Translations under genes and position numbers: made by a program
Notes under the pieces: model-generated
Told to the model about the DNA's origin: nothing
Database searches by the model: none
What the model saw: only the letters and a program-made list of their open reading frames with translations
Part shown: positions 8,093-16,695 of the stretch, piece by piece
How positions within the stretch are numbered: position 1 is the stretch's first letter
Layout: every line of letters starts with the position of its first letter
DNA from: Alteromonadaceae bacterium
GTDB lineage: Bacteria; Pseudomonadota; Gammaproteobacteria; Enterobacterales; Alteromonadaceae
DNA length: 64,000 bases
Direction of reading: 5' to 3'
Assembly (NCBI GenBank): GCA_014872785.1
Contig: WKFJ01000060.1
Span: 37,948 to 101,947, forward strand

Positions 8093-10438
8093 ATGGGAAT
8101 AAAGGCTTTATCTTCGCTCGCCTTAATTGGCAGTATGACATTTTCGGTGTTTGCATCAGTACCCGATATTCCAAAACTCACAGAATCTGTATCTATTGAT
8201 GGCAAGATTGATGAAAGCGTTTGGCAACGGGCAGCACAAATTCAACTAAACAACATTACTTGGCCTGACGAGAACACAACACCTAACGTTAAGACTACCG
8301 TCAGTTATTTTGAAAATGGCGATACTCTGTTCATCGCGTTCAAAGCGCAAGATCCAGAACCCGATAACATACGCGCCTTTTATAACGACAGAGACCGAAT
8401 CTGGCGGGATGACCTGGTTGGCGTCAAGTTAGATCCATACAACGATCACCGTCAGGTATTCCAATTCTTTAGCAACGCATTGGGCGTGCAAGCAGATAGC
8501 ACCGAAAATGTTGTCACAAACCGAGAAAGTGATGCATGGGACGGACTGTGGGATTCATCAGGTCAGGTGACCGATACTGGTTTTGAAGTTGAAATGGCCA
8601 TCCCACTGCGCAACTTCAACTTTAACCCCAAAACTGGAAAACAAACTTGGGCTATTGAGTTTGTAAGGTTTTATCCCCGTGATGAGCGTCAACGGATTTC
8701 TAATCAGCAGATTGACCGAAACAATGATTGCTGGTCTTGTCAAATGAAAGAAGTGGTTGGTTTTGAAAACCTGCAACAAGGCAAAAATCTAGCGATAGTG
8801 CCTACATTAGTTTTGGGGCAAGCAGAAACCCGCTCCCTACCTGACGATACTAGTTGGCAAAAAACTGAAGATTATGAATTTGGTTTAGATATTAAATGGG
8901 GTATTAGCTCAGACGTTTTCTTGAACGCAACCATTAATCCTGACTTTTCCCAAGTTGAAGCCGACTCGGCACAATTGGGGATAAACAACAACTTCACTTT
9001 ATTTTTTCCTGAGAAACGCCCTTTCTTCCTAGAAAATCAGGATATATTCTCCAGTAATTTCAACCTTGTTTACACGCGCAATATAGGCGCTCCTGACATA
9101 GGCGCCAAGGTCACAGGTAAAACGGGTAAACATACATATGGTGTTTTTGTAACTGACGATGTGAACACTACTTTTTTAATTCCAGGCAACTTAAGTTCAG
9201 GTATCGCTGAATTAGGCCAAGATAGCAATAATACAGCATTGCGATATCGATATGATGCGAACAACAAGCTCTCTGTTGGCATTTTGAGCACCCTAAGAAC
9301 ATCTGACGATTACCACAACTATGTCGCATCCGTTGACGCGAGTTACCGCATTACTGAACAAGACGAAGTTCGGGTGCAGTACATGCGCTCAGATACCGAA
9401 TATCCCGAATGGTTGAGTAATGATTTTTGCGACGCAGACGATGCAGCCGATTGTGAACGCGATGATTTAAATTGCAGCTTCAATAATTGTGTTGTGAATG
9501 AGCGTGTTTTGCGCACGCAAGTAGACGATTCTCTTGAAGACAGCGCCTTTAGAGTGCGTTATGAGCACGAAGAGCGCGATTGGTTTGCCAGTGCAACCTA
9601 TATGGATATCGGTAGCGATTTTAGAGCAGACCTTGGTTTTATGAGCCGTGTAGACCTCAGCCGAATAGTCATTGGCGGTGGCTTATTTTTCTACGGTGAA
9701 GAAGATGACTGGTACAGCCGGTTTCGTATTAGCGGAGACTGGGATATCACCCACAACGACGCAGGTGAAGTAATTGAACGCGAGTTAGAAGCACGTATAA
9801 GCGTTAACGGTATGCTGCAGTCTTATACTGAACTTGGCTGTATTGCGAATGAGCATGTGGGTAACAGAATTGATGCTTCTACCCTAGCGATTAAAGGTAA
9901 TACCGACATGTTTAACAGAGATTTTTGCTATCTCTATGGCAATTTTCAACCAATAGCAGGCTTATTCGTAGAAAACGAATTCCTTTGGGGAAAACAAATC
10001 GATTTTCGAAACAATCGTTTGGCAGACCGCTTTATGGCACGTCCAGGTTTCCAATATAGCTTCAACAAACATTTAAAAGCCGAAGTGAACTATGTTTATC
10101 AAACACTTGAAGCCGAAGGCCAAGAAGTATTCACAGCAAATCAGGCGGACATCAGACTGAAGTACAACTTTGATGTGAGAAACTCACTCAAACTCAGTAT
10201 TATCTATACCGATATCGAGCAGAACTTGGCCAACCAGCCGGCTGTTGCTCCTGAAGATTTACCTTCAGCCAAGTTCACAGATGTCTCTACTCAGCTAATT
10301 TACAGCTACAAAATTAATCCACAAACCGTATTCTTCGCCGGTTATTCAGACCATGCATTTGAAGATGATGTGGTTACTGACCTAGAGAAAGACGCACGTA
10401 GTCTATTTATGAAATTCAGTTATGCCTGGTTGCGATAG
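8093..10438 (+). CDS. CBM9-like / DUF5916 outer-membrane protein
   Basis: A 781-residue exported protein. Residues 1-21 form a signal peptide ending near VFAS. Residues of about 30-200 are a carbohydrate-binding family 9-like domain (SIDGKIDESVWQRA, then VGVKLDPYNDH and VEMAIPLRNFNF). The remainder matches the DUF5916 pattern (SQVEADSAQLGINNNFTLFFPEKRPFFLEN) and continues as alternating amphipathic strands ending in an aromatic segment (FMKFSYAWLR), consistent with an outer-membrane beta-barrel. A four-cysteine cluster at about residues 444-464 (CDADDAADCERDDLNC) looks like an extracellular loop. The family is common in Alteromonadales and Bacteroidetes but its function is not established; sugar binding is only suggested by the N-terminal fold. 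It stands alone. Confidence 0.85.
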   Translation: MGIKALSSLALIGSMTFSVFASVPDIPKLTESVSIDGKIDESVWQRAAQIQLNNITWPDENTTPNVKTTVSYFENGDTLFIAFKAQDPEPDNIRAFYNDRDRIWRDDLVGVKLDPYNDHRQVFQFFSNALGVQADSTENVVTNRESDAWDGLWDSSGQVTDTGFEVEMAIPLRNFNFNPKTGKQTWAIEFVRFYPRDERQRISNQQIDRNNDCWSCQMKEVVGFENLQQGKNLAIVPTLVLGQAETRSLPDDTSWQKTEDYEFGLDIKWGISSDVFLNATINPDFSQVEADSAQLGINNNFTLFFPEKRPFFLENQDIFSSNFNLVYTRNIGAPDIGAKVTGKTGKHTYGVFVTDDVNTTFLIPGNLSSGIAELGQDSNNTALRYRYDANNKLSVGILSTLRTSDDYHNYVASVDASYRITEQDEVRVQYMRSDTEYPEWLSNDFCDADDAADCERDDLNCSFNNCVVNERVLRTQVDDSLEDSAFRVRYEHEERDWFASATYMDIGSDFRADLGFMSRVDLSRIVIGGGLFFYGEEDDWYSRFRISGDWDITHNDAGEVIERELEARISVNGMLQSYTELGCIANEHVGNRIDASTLAIKGNTDMFNRDFCYLYGNFQPIAGLFVENEFLWGKQIDFRNNRLADRFMARPGFQYSFNKHLKAEVNYVYQTLEAEGQEVFTANQADIRLKYNFDVRNSLKLSIIYTDIEQNLANQPAVAPEDLPSAKFTDVSTQLIYSYKINPQTVFFAGYSDHAFEDDVVTDLEKDARSLFMKFSYAWLR

Positions 10439-10443
10439 TGCTA

Positions 10444-10474
10444 GAGCCTGTTGAGCTTTGCGGTATAGGGTTTT
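10444..10474 (+). repeat. Dispersed repeat, copy 1
   Basis: Begins 6 bp after the DUF5916 stop codon. Over the core GAGCCTGYTGAKCTTTGCGG plus TATA it differs from the copy at 63619 at only two positions in 24. See copy 2. Confidence 0.5.
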
Positions 10475-10656
10475 AAGTCGTCGGATGAGTTTTATCCATC
10501 CTTGGCAATAGTTTTGCAAAATTTCTTTAGTAAACTTACAAGAATGCGAGCGCTTTGTATTTTTATTACACAATGATAATGACATTCGCACTAAATTGCG
10601 CTATAAAGCAGCCAATTCTGTAATTAAATTACTAATCACTTGTCGAGGGACACACA

Positions 10657-10971
10657 ATGGCATTAACGAAGAAATTTTTGAAATCTAAACCTGTTTGTAA
10701 AGTTACCTTCAAATTGACCCAGGAAGAGGCAAAAAGCGCTGAATCGGTGCAACTTGTTGGTGAATTTAACAATTGGGATGCAGCCGCTTCACCAATGAAA
10801 AAGCTAAAAAATGGTGGTTTTACGCAAACTATTGATCTTGAGTCAGGCAAAGAATATCGCTTCCGTTATTTATTGGACGGCGAAACTTGGGAAAATGACT
10901 GGTCTGCAGACAAATACATCCCCTCTCAGTCTTCTTACGACGACGACTCAATCGTGTCTTGCTTGTCTTAA
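10657..10971 (+). CDS. Glycogen-binding-domain protein (CBM48/isoamylase early-set)
   Basis: A 104-residue protein made almost entirely of one CBM48/AMPK-type glycogen-binding domain: VQLVGEFNNWD at about 29-39, SPMKKLKNGGFTQTIDL, YRFRYLLDGETWENDWSADKYIPS. The NNWD and LLDGxxWxxD motifs are those that contact alpha-glucan chains in this superfamily. There is no catalytic domain or signal peptide, so it is probably a cytoplasmic alpha-glucan-binding accessory. It is not next to the glycogen genes, which lie about 44 kb further on. An AGGGA sits upstream of the ATG, and a strong terminator follows. Confidence 0.85.
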   Translation: MALTKKFLKSKPVCKVTFKLTQEEAKSAESVQLVGEFNNWDAAASPMKKLKNGGFTQTIDLESGKEYRFRYLLDGETWENDWSADKYIPSQSSYDDDSIVSCLS

Positions 10972-10996
10972 TAATTTTTTAGACAACTTAATCGAT

Positions 10997-11022
10997 AAAG
11001 CTCGTCACTGACGAGCTTTTTT
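10997..11022. terminator. Bidirectional terminator
   Basis: Stem AAAGCTCGTC / GACGAGCTTT with an ACT loop and a T run on the plus side. It sits between the converging glycogen-binding and Lrp-family genes and overlaps the latter's stop codon. Confidence 0.85.
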
Positions 11023-11452
11023 ATTGGCTAGAAAGCAAGATACTCGTCTCACTAGTAGACACTCCTTCGACTAATCTAATCCGTTGTAATACTTGATCAA
11101 ACTCGCTCAGTGAGCTGCTGACAATATGCAATACCAGATCCCATGCGCCATTGGTTGTATGTATTTTAATGACATTCGGAATACCTTTAAGCCTTTGTAC
11201 AATTTGTGCAGTCGATTTATCGGATATAGCCAGCATCATGATAGCGGATACTTGCCCCTGTTCCAGTTCTTCTTTTACGCGGATAGTAAACCCTAAAATA
11301 TCACCAGAAGCCACCAGTCGGTCGATTCGAGCCTGAATCGTCGCCCTAGACACGCCAAATAGCGTACTGAGTTTGGATACCGAGGCACGCCCGTCCACTC
11401 GCAATTGCGCAATGAGCTCCTGATCAAGTCGATCTAATACCTTTGATTTCAC
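11021..11452 (-). CDS. Lrp/AsnC family transcriptional regulator
   Basis: A 143-residue regulator. The N-terminal winged HTH spans about residues 4-52 (LDRLDQELIAQLRVDGRASVSKLSTLFGVSRATIQARIDRL); the C-terminal ligand-binding RAM domain follows (VIKIHTTNGAWDLVLHI). I chose the GTG at 11452 because a GGAAG lies 6 nt upstream and the product then matches family length; the frame is open seven codons further to a TTG without such a site. It is divergent from ctlX, and a perfect inverted repeat lies between them, so it probably controls itself and ctlX in response to an amino acid. The ligand is not known. Confidence 0.92.
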   Translation of the reverse strand: MKSKVLDRLDQELIAQLRVDGRASVSKLSTLFGVSRATIQARIDRLVASGDILGFTIRVKEELEQGQVSAIMMLAISDKSTAQIVQRLKGIPNVIKIHTTNGAWDLVLHIVSSSLSEFDQVLQRIRLVEGVSTSETSILLSSQ

Positions 11453-11485
11453 TAAAAACTTCCAATATGTCAATCTCGATTACCA

Positions 11486-11508
11486 TATTGATAGAAAACA
11501 TATCAATA
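11486..11508. promoter_or_regulatory. Putative operator of the Lrp-type regulator
   Basis: Perfect inverted repeat TATTGATA (11486-11493) / TATCAATA (11501-11508) with an AT-rich 7-bp spacer. It lies 33 bp upstream of the Lrp-family GTG and 78 bp upstream of ctlX. Arm length and AT content suit an Lrp/AsnC dimer site; the assignment is inferred from position. Confidence 0.6.
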
Positions 11509-11586
11509 AGCTAACAATTTCAACATTTTGCCAAATTGGATTTGTACTTAAAATAACTGATATTCGTTAAGTAATGTGCAAATGAG

Positions 11587-12501
11587 ATGTTTAAACAGTC
11601 CAGTAATGTCGTCTTGATGGTTCGCCCTCATTCCTTTTCAACAAATACAGCCTCTTTGATTGATAACTTTTTTCAAAGCCATCGCCACATTGAAAAGTCA
11701 GCATTAGCAAAACTCGCTTATCAGCAAACCACTCAGGCAATTGAACGTCTGCGTTCCTTAGGGCTTATTGTGCATGTTTTTGAAGATGAAACTGAAAGAA
11801 CGCCTGATTCGGTTTTTCCTAATAATTGGTTTAGTACCCACCCCGATGGCACACTTGTCACCTACCCCATGTTTGTTGAAAACAGGCGTCTAGAACGTAG
11901 GGAGGATATTCTTACTTTTCTCAAAGAGCATTACCACGTAACGCGTAGTCATGATTTCGCCAGCAGAGAAATTGTGGGAGAATTTGTCGAGGGTACCGGT
12001 TCGATGGTAATTGATTATTCAAATAAACGAGTTTATGCGGCTCTATCTAATCGTACAACTCAAACCTTACTCAATGAAATCGCAAAAACGCTCGGTCTTT
12101 CAGTCACCGCCTTTATAGCCAACGACCCTAAAGGCAATCCTATCTATCACAGCAACGTAATGATGTCGGTGGGTACTAAGCTCGCATTGGTGGCGCTTAA
12201 CAGTATTGAAAAAGATCAGCAGAGGAAGGACTTAATACAACAGCTCAGTGCAGACGGTAAAACGATAGTTGATTTGGCACACAAGCAAATGAATCAGTTT
12301 TGTGGCAATGCGCTAGAGGTAGAGGCAAATGGCAAACACTTTTTAGTTTGCTCTAAAACTGCCTATGACGCCTTTACTGAAACACAAAAATCGACCATCG
12401 AACAGTATTGCGAAATCGTTCCTATTGATGTCAGCGCGATAGAGTCAGCTGGAGGTTCGATTCGCTGCATGATGGCCGCTATTCATTTGCCAAAACGCTA
12501 A
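11587..12501 (+). CDS. ctlX: Citrulline utilization hydrolase CtlX-type protein
   Basis: A 304-residue member of the arginine deiminase / amidinotransferase superfamily, CtlX subgroup (COG4874), cytoplasmic and acting on a guanidino or ureido amino acid such as citrulline. Visible landmarks are MVRPHSFSTN near residue 11, DSVFPNNWFSTHPDG at about 75-90 (substrate-binding loop), VEGTGSMV near 136, a conserved His in IYHSNVMM near 180, and the nucleophilic Cys in GGSIRCM at 294. All catalytic elements appear intact. It is divergently paired with an Lrp-type regulator and ends in a strong bidirectional terminator. The substrate is inferred from the family name, not shown here; a dimethylarginine hydrolase activity is the main alternative. 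Confidence 0.87.
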   Translation: MFKQSSNVVLMVRPHSFSTNTASLIDNFFQSHRHIEKSALAKLAYQQTTQAIERLRSLGLIVHVFEDETERTPDSVFPNNWFSTHPDGTLVTYPMFVENRRLERREDILTFLKEHYHVTRSHDFASREIVGEFVEGTGSMVIDYSNKRVYAALSNRTTQTLLNEIAKTLGLSVTAFIANDPKGNPIYHSNVMMSVGTKLALVALNSIEKDQQRKDLIQQLSADGKTIVDLAHKQMNQFCGNALEVEANGKHFLVCSKTAYDAFTETQKSTIEQYCEIVPIDVSAIESAGGSIRCMMAAIHLPKR

Positions 12502-12513
12502 ATATCGTTATAC

Positions 12514-12541
12514 AAAAAAGCTCACTGACGTGAGCTTTTTT
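12514..12541. terminator. Bidirectional terminator between ctlX and the PLP enzyme
   Basis: Stem GCTCAC / GTGAGC with a TGAC loop, flanked by six A on the left and six T on the right, so it works for both converging genes. Confidence 0.92.
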
Positions 12542-12547
12542 ACATGG

Positions 12548-13792
12548 TTAGGCGAGCGCCTGTTCGAAGTCAGCAATGAGATCCTTACTATCTTCAATTC
12601 CTATCGAATAGCGGATCATATTTTGACTAATTCCCATTTTTTCACGTTCTTGCTGTGCAATGTCATAAAAAATGGTGTGTGCAACAGGGATCCCTAAGGT
12701 ACGAGTATCGCCTAAATGGGTAGCATTAAGCACTAACTTCATGCGATTCATAAAAGCAAAACAATCAACATTATCTTGTAAATCGATGCTTAAGATACCC
12801 CCGAAACCGCAAAATAGCGTTTTAGCTAATTGATGCTGCGGATGCGATTCCAAACCTGGGTAATAAACCTTTTTCACTTTGGGGTGTGCGTCTAGGTACT
12901 GAGCCAAGGCTAACGCATTTTCAGAAAATCGAGTGGTGCGCAGTGCAAGAGTTTCAACACCAACTGATACTAAGTGCGCTGATTGGCCGGAAATACAACC
13001 TCCCATGTCGCGCAAACCGCGCTTTTTAATCTGCGCAATGACTTGTTGAAAGTCAGGTAAATGTGCGAATCCAGATTCAATCCTTGCGAATTCACTCCAT
13101 TTGAAGTTCCCCATTTCCACGACGATACCACCTAATGCGTTGCCGTGGCCTGCAATGTACTTGGTCAGGGAGTTCACCACTAAACTTGCTTTGACCGATT
13201 GCGAGTTCAAAATGCTAGCAGGTGTCATGGTGTTATCGACTAGATAGACAATTTGCTGCTCGTCACAATACTCACCTATAGCTTTGAGGTCGGCTACTTG
13301 CGTCACTGGATTAGCGATAGTTTCCAAAAATACCATGCGGGTATTGTCTTGTTTGGCTATTTTAACCTGTTCTACATCGGTCACATCAACCAAGGTGACC
13401 TCTATACCGAATCGTTTCAGCGACTGCAGAAAAGTGGCCGTATTGCCAAAGACAAAGCGGCTGGCGATTAGGTGGTCGCCCGCTTCGAGCAACGACAATA
13501 TAGTGGCCGAGATTGCAGCCATGCCCGAGGCAAACGCGAGGGATGCTTTACCGCCCTCAACATGGGTCATAATGTTTTGCAGTGCGCTCTGGCTGGAAGA
13601 AGACGTTCTTGCATAAGCGTGCCCAGCAACTTTACCCTGGAAAATATCTACCAGGTCTTCCACCTTTGGATAATTGAACAGAACAGATGAGTTGACTGGA
13701 GAGTGTACCGAACCATCTTCGGGGGAATTTAATATTCTATCGGCGTGCACTAAACGAGTAGTGAAGCCTGTATCTTTTAATTGGTCTGACAT
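12548..13792 (-). CDS. Cystathionine gamma-synthase/lyase-family PLP enzyme
   Basis: A 414-residue PLP-dependent enzyme of the Cys/Met metabolism family (cystathionine gamma-synthase, gamma-lyase, methionine gamma-lyase). Seen: HAYARTSSSSQSALQ near 58-72, FASGMAAISA at 87-96 (phosphate loop), VDNTMTPA near 185-192 (Asp to the pyridine nitrogen) and the PLP lysine in NSLTKYIAGHGNALGG at K211. The family is clear but the exact reaction (synthase, gamma-lyase or O-acylhomoserine sulfhydrylase) cannot be settled from motifs. It lies 23 bp downstream of an acyltransferase gene on the same strand, so they may be co-transcribed. No MetJ-type box was seen upstream. Confidence 0.88.
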   Translation of the reverse strand: MSDQLKDTGFTTRLVHADRILNSPEDGSVHSPVNSSVLFNYPKVEDLVDIFQGKVAGHAYARTSSSSQSALQNIMTHVEGGKASLAFASGMAAISATILSLLEAGDHLIASRFVFGNTATFLQSLKRFGIEVTLVDVTDVEQVKIAKQDNTRMVFLETIANPVTQVADLKAIGEYCDEQQIVYLVDNTMTPASILNSQSVKASLVVNSLTKYIAGHGNALGGIVVEMGNFKWSEFARIESGFAHLPDFQQVIAQIKKRGLRDMGGCISGQSAHLVSVGVETLALRTTRFSENALALAQYLDAHPKVKKVYYPGLESHPQHQLAKTLFCGFGGILSIDLQDNVDCFAFMNRMKLVLNATHLGDTRTLGIPVAHTIFYDIAQQEREKMGISQNMIRYSIGIEDSKDLIADFEQALA

Positions 13793-13815
13793 TAATTTTT
13801 ATCTTGGTCAAAAAA

Positions 13816-14493
13816 CTAGTTTGCACTTGTGCAAACATTTTCAGGGAATTTGGGATTAATTGAGGCGTAAAACGCTTGTGCTTCCGCCAGCGCCTTTTCG
13901 ATATCCGCGCCAACTTCCATTAGCGGCCCTAATATAACTTCTTTGGTTTTATAGTCCAATCCTACCAGAAATAGTGGCACTTTGGCTTGATGCGCCATTT
14001 GCAAAAATCCGGTTTTCCATTTTACTACTTTTTTGCGAGTGCCCTCTGGTGCCAGCGCGATAATCAAATCGGGTTGGTTTTTAAATCTTCCCACCATTTG
14101 TCCTACGACACCGTGCTTTTTGGAACGCTCAATCGGAATCCCTCCCCAATGTTTTAATATGCCCTCAAATGGCCACCTGAAAATAGTCTCTTTCATCATA
14201 AAACACATTTTAACCCGCAAACAAAAATAGGTCGCCAAACTCACCACAAAATCCCAATTAGAGGTATGCGGTGCAATCGCCATAATGTACTGCTTTTGGG
14301 CTGGAAGTTGGCCTCGTATGCGCCAGCCCATAAATTTCATAAAAACGATGCCGAGCCAGTAAGTGAATTTATTCATGCGCCGAGAATACGTTTTGGGAAC
14401 CGGGGGAATATTAATCGGTTTGAACACAATTGTGCCTGTTTGCTGATTTTGATTGAGATAGTGGAGTATATCCGCTAGTTTGTCAGGTTCCAA
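13816..14493 (-). CDS. Lysophospholipid acyltransferase family protein (PlsC-like)
   Basis: Glycerolipid acyltransferase fold. The acyl-transfer motif HTSNWD (HxxxxD) is at residues 76-81, followed by FPFEG-like FRWPFEGILKHWGGIPIERSK near 105-125 and EGTRKKVVKWKTGF near 155-168 (the EGTR substrate motif). A short hydrophobic segment at about 41-56 may associate with the membrane. The family is usually about 190-200 residues. The longest frame here begins at a TTG (14493) with no ribosome binding site; the first ATG (14376) gives 186 residues and a GTG lies between. The true start is uncertain. It is transcribed toward the PLP enzyme, and its upstream end abuts the divergent NRDE gene. Confidence 0.85.
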   Translation of the reverse strand: MEPDKLADILHYLNQNQQTGTIVFKPINIPPVPKTYSRRMNKFTYWLGIVFMKFMGWRIRGQLPAQKQYIMAIAPHTSNWDFVVSLATYFCLRVKMCFMMKETIFRWPFEGILKHWGGIPIERSKKHGVVGQMVGRFKNQPDLIIALAPEGTRKKVVKWKTGFLQMAHQAKVPLFLVGLDYKTKEVILGPLMEVGADIEKALAEAQAFYASINPKFPENVCTSAN

Positions 14494-14518
14494 TTAAAGG
14501 AGTTAGTTGACGTACTTA

Positions 14519-15286
14519 ATGTGTATTTTATTTATCGCTGTAGAACAACACGAGACATTTCCGCTTATTATTGCAGCCAATCGAGACGAATTTTATAAGC
14601 GCCCCACTACATCTTCTCATGTTTGGCGAGGCACCCCAGAGATAATAGCCGGCCAAGATGAACAAGCAGGCGGTACTTGGATGGGGATGAATAGCCAAGG
14701 ACGATTAAGTGCGTTAACAAATATCAGAGCGCCCCACACGTTAAAAGATAATGCCAAGAGTCGCGGCGAACTGGTTCTGAATTATCTGCAACAACAGCCC
14801 AGCGACGAACAGTATACAAAACAATTGCAAACAACCGCTGAGCATTACAACGGTTACAACTTGTTGTTTGGAAAGTGGAATGCTTTAAAGGTTTATAATA
14901 ATCATACCAACGAACTGCAATCACTTTCACCTGGATATTACGGTCTTTCTAACGCTGATTTGAATAGTCCTTGGCCGAAAATTAACAAAGGTGTGCAAGC
15001 CCTTAAAGATTATTGTGACACTCACGTCGAGTTGAATGAAGAGAAGTTATTCAACTTGTTAAGAGACAACACCAAGGCGGAAGATCATATGCTGCCAAAA
15101 ACGGGGGTACCAGAGCACTGGGAAAAACAACTGTCTTCGATATTCATTAATACCCCTGAATACGGTACTCGAAGTTCTACGCTTTTATCGGTTCGAAACG
15201 ATGGTAAGGTGCATTGGGTAGAACACGTTTACAACGATGAAACTCAGTTCGTTTCCGAACAACGGTTTGAATTGATGTTTAGATAG
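14519..15286 (+). CDS. NRDE/TANGO2 family protein
   Basis: A 255-residue protein of the NRDE (TANGO2) family, named for its conserved Asn-Arg-Asp-Glu, visible here as AANRDEFYKRPT near residue 20. Further family features are GGTWMGMNSQGRLSALTNIR near 53-72, SRGELVLNYL and GTRSSTLLSV near 222. Members usually begin Met-Cys, and the ATG at 14519 gives MCILFIAVEQ. The strongest ribosome binding site (AAAGGAG), however, lies 16 nt upstream and would suit an in-frame TTG at 14507 better, which would add four residues before the conserved Met. The molecular role is not established; a link to haem or lipid handling has been discussed for eukaryotic relatives. Confidence 0.88.
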   Translation: MCILFIAVEQHETFPLIIAANRDEFYKRPTTSSHVWRGTPEIIAGQDEQAGGTWMGMNSQGRLSALTNIRAPHTLKDNAKSRGELVLNYLQQQPSDEQYTKQLQTTAEHYNGYNLLFGKWNALKVYNNHTNELQSLSPGYYGLSNADLNSPWPKINKGVQALKDYCDTHVELNEEKLFNLLRDNTKAEDHMLPKTGVPEHWEKQLSSIFINTPEYGTRSSTLLSVRNDGKVHWVEHVYNDETQFVSEQRFELMFR

Positions 15287-15446
15287 GGCCTGAAGACCCA
15301 AATGTTAATCGAATATTAAAGATTCTAAGTTAAGCAAAATTGACAGGTAGTACTTGTCTATTTCCGCGCTTTCAAGCGTTCACTTTTAGCAATTGCGTGT
15401 CATAATACGTGCTTCTTAAATTCATTCACGACTCAAGAGGAATAAC

Positions 15447-16640
15447 ATGTTTGAAGTATTACCCCGACTTCCTGCGGATCCGATTCTCGGACTTTCAGCT
15501 GCCTATCGGGAAGACACCAACCCAAATAAAATCGATTTAGGCGTCGGTGTTTATAAAGACGAACAGGGTAATACGCCAATTCTTGATTCTGTTGCCGAAG
15601 CACAGAAGATCTTATTGAATGAAGAAACCTCTAAAACCTATATTACGCCACAAGGCGTGCAAGGATACATCGATGGCATGCTTGGACTTTTGCTTGGCAA
15701 GGGTCACCCCGTACTTGTTGCTGACCGTGTTGCGGCAGTTCAAGCTCCTGGTGGTTGCGGTGCACTGCGTATATTGGCAGAACTAATCAATCGCTGCCAA
15801 GAAGGTGCCACGGTATGGGTTAGTGACCCAACGTGGGCAAACCACATTCCATTAATGGAAAGTGCGGGACTTAAGATTGAAAAGTATCCTTACTTCGATA
15901 AAGCGACCGGTGGCATTAACTTCGACGCCATGGCCGAATCGCTGAAAGCGAACGCTAAAAAAGGCGACATCGTGCTACTTCACGGCTGCTGTCACAACCC
16001 AACTGGTGCAGATCTAACCAAAGAGCAATGGCACACAGTGCTTGAAATTGCACAAAGTACCGGTTTCACTCCATTTGTTGATACAGCCTATCAAGGTTTT
16101 GGTGACGGTTTAGAAGAAGATGCTTACGGTCTTCGTTTGTTGGCGGAAAACCTACCAGAGATGTTGATTGCAGCTTCTTGTTCGAAGAACTTTGGCTTGT
16201 ATCGCGAACGCGTTGGACTCGCCGTTATCATTACCAATGACTCAGCTACACGCGGTATCTTGCAGTCGCAAATTCAGTCAGTCGCTCGCGGCAGCTATTC
16301 TATGCCACCGTCATACGGCGGCGCATTGGTAAACATCATTCTTAACTCTGAAGAGCTAAACCAAAAATGGCAGAATGAAGTCGCAGCAATGCGCAACCGC
16401 ATGCAAGACTTACGTGTTTTATTAGTTGATAAACTAAATGAAAAAGGTGCGAGTACCGACTTTAGTTTTGTCACTAAACAAAAAGGCATGTTCTCATTTT
16501 TGTGTATTTCACCAGAACAAGTTCAGCGCATGCGTAATGAACACTCGGTGTACTTCGTGGACTCTAGCCGCGTCAATATTGCCGGCATATCCAAAAGTAA
16601 CGTCGATAGACTGGCCGAAGCACTGGTCTCGGTCCTCTAA
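15447..16640 (+). CDS. Aspartate/aromatic amino acid aminotransferase
   Basis: A 397-residue class I PLP aminotransferase of the AspC/TyrB subgroup, transferring amino groups between aspartate or aromatic amino acids and 2-oxoglutarate in the cytoplasm. Landmarks: IDLGVGVYKDEQGNTP near 29-44, GGCGALR at 102-108, HGCCHNPTGADL near 179-190 (Asn to PLP), VDTAYQGFGDGLEEDA and the Schiff-base lysine in SCSKNFGLYRERVG at K247. The length is exactly that of AspC/TyrB. Whether aspartate or tyrosine/phenylalanine is preferred cannot be read from motifs alone, so I give no symbol. GAGG precedes the ATG and a strong terminator follows; it appears monocistronic. Confidence 0.95.
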   Translation: MFEVLPRLPADPILGLSAAYREDTNPNKIDLGVGVYKDEQGNTPILDSVAEAQKILLNEETSKTYITPQGVQGYIDGMLGLLLGKGHPVLVADRVAAVQAPGGCGALRILAELINRCQEGATVWVSDPTWANHIPLMESAGLKIEKYPYFDKATGGINFDAMAESLKANAKKGDIVLLHGCCHNPTGADLTKEQWHTVLEIAQSTGFTPFVDTAYQGFGDGLEEDAYGLRLLAENLPEMLIAASCSKNFGLYRERVGLAVIITNDSATRGILQSQIQSVARGSYSMPPSYGGALVNIILNSEELNQKWQNEVAAMRNRMQDLRVLLVDKLNEKGASTDFSFVTKQKGMFSFLCISPEQVQRMRNEHSVYFVDSSRVNIAGISKSNVDRLAEALVSVL

Positions 16641-16648
16641 CACTAAAC

Positions 16649-16673
16649 GCCCGGTTCTACCGGGCTTTTTTTT
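16649..16673 (+). terminator. Terminator of the aminotransferase gene
   Basis: Stem GCCCGGT / ACCGGGC, TCT loop, then eight T. Confidence 0.95.
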
Positions 16674-16695
16674 GTCTCGAATTCGTAGGTCACGC

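Noticed and set aside
10570..10590. Fur box near GATAATGACATTC before the CBM48 gene
   Set aside because: Only the first half matches the 19-bp consensus, and the downstream gene has no link to iron.
16438..16695. 86-codon upstream extension of the FRG gene
   Set aside because: It overlaps the end of the aminotransferase gene and passes through its strong terminator; the ATG at 16696 begins the conserved region.
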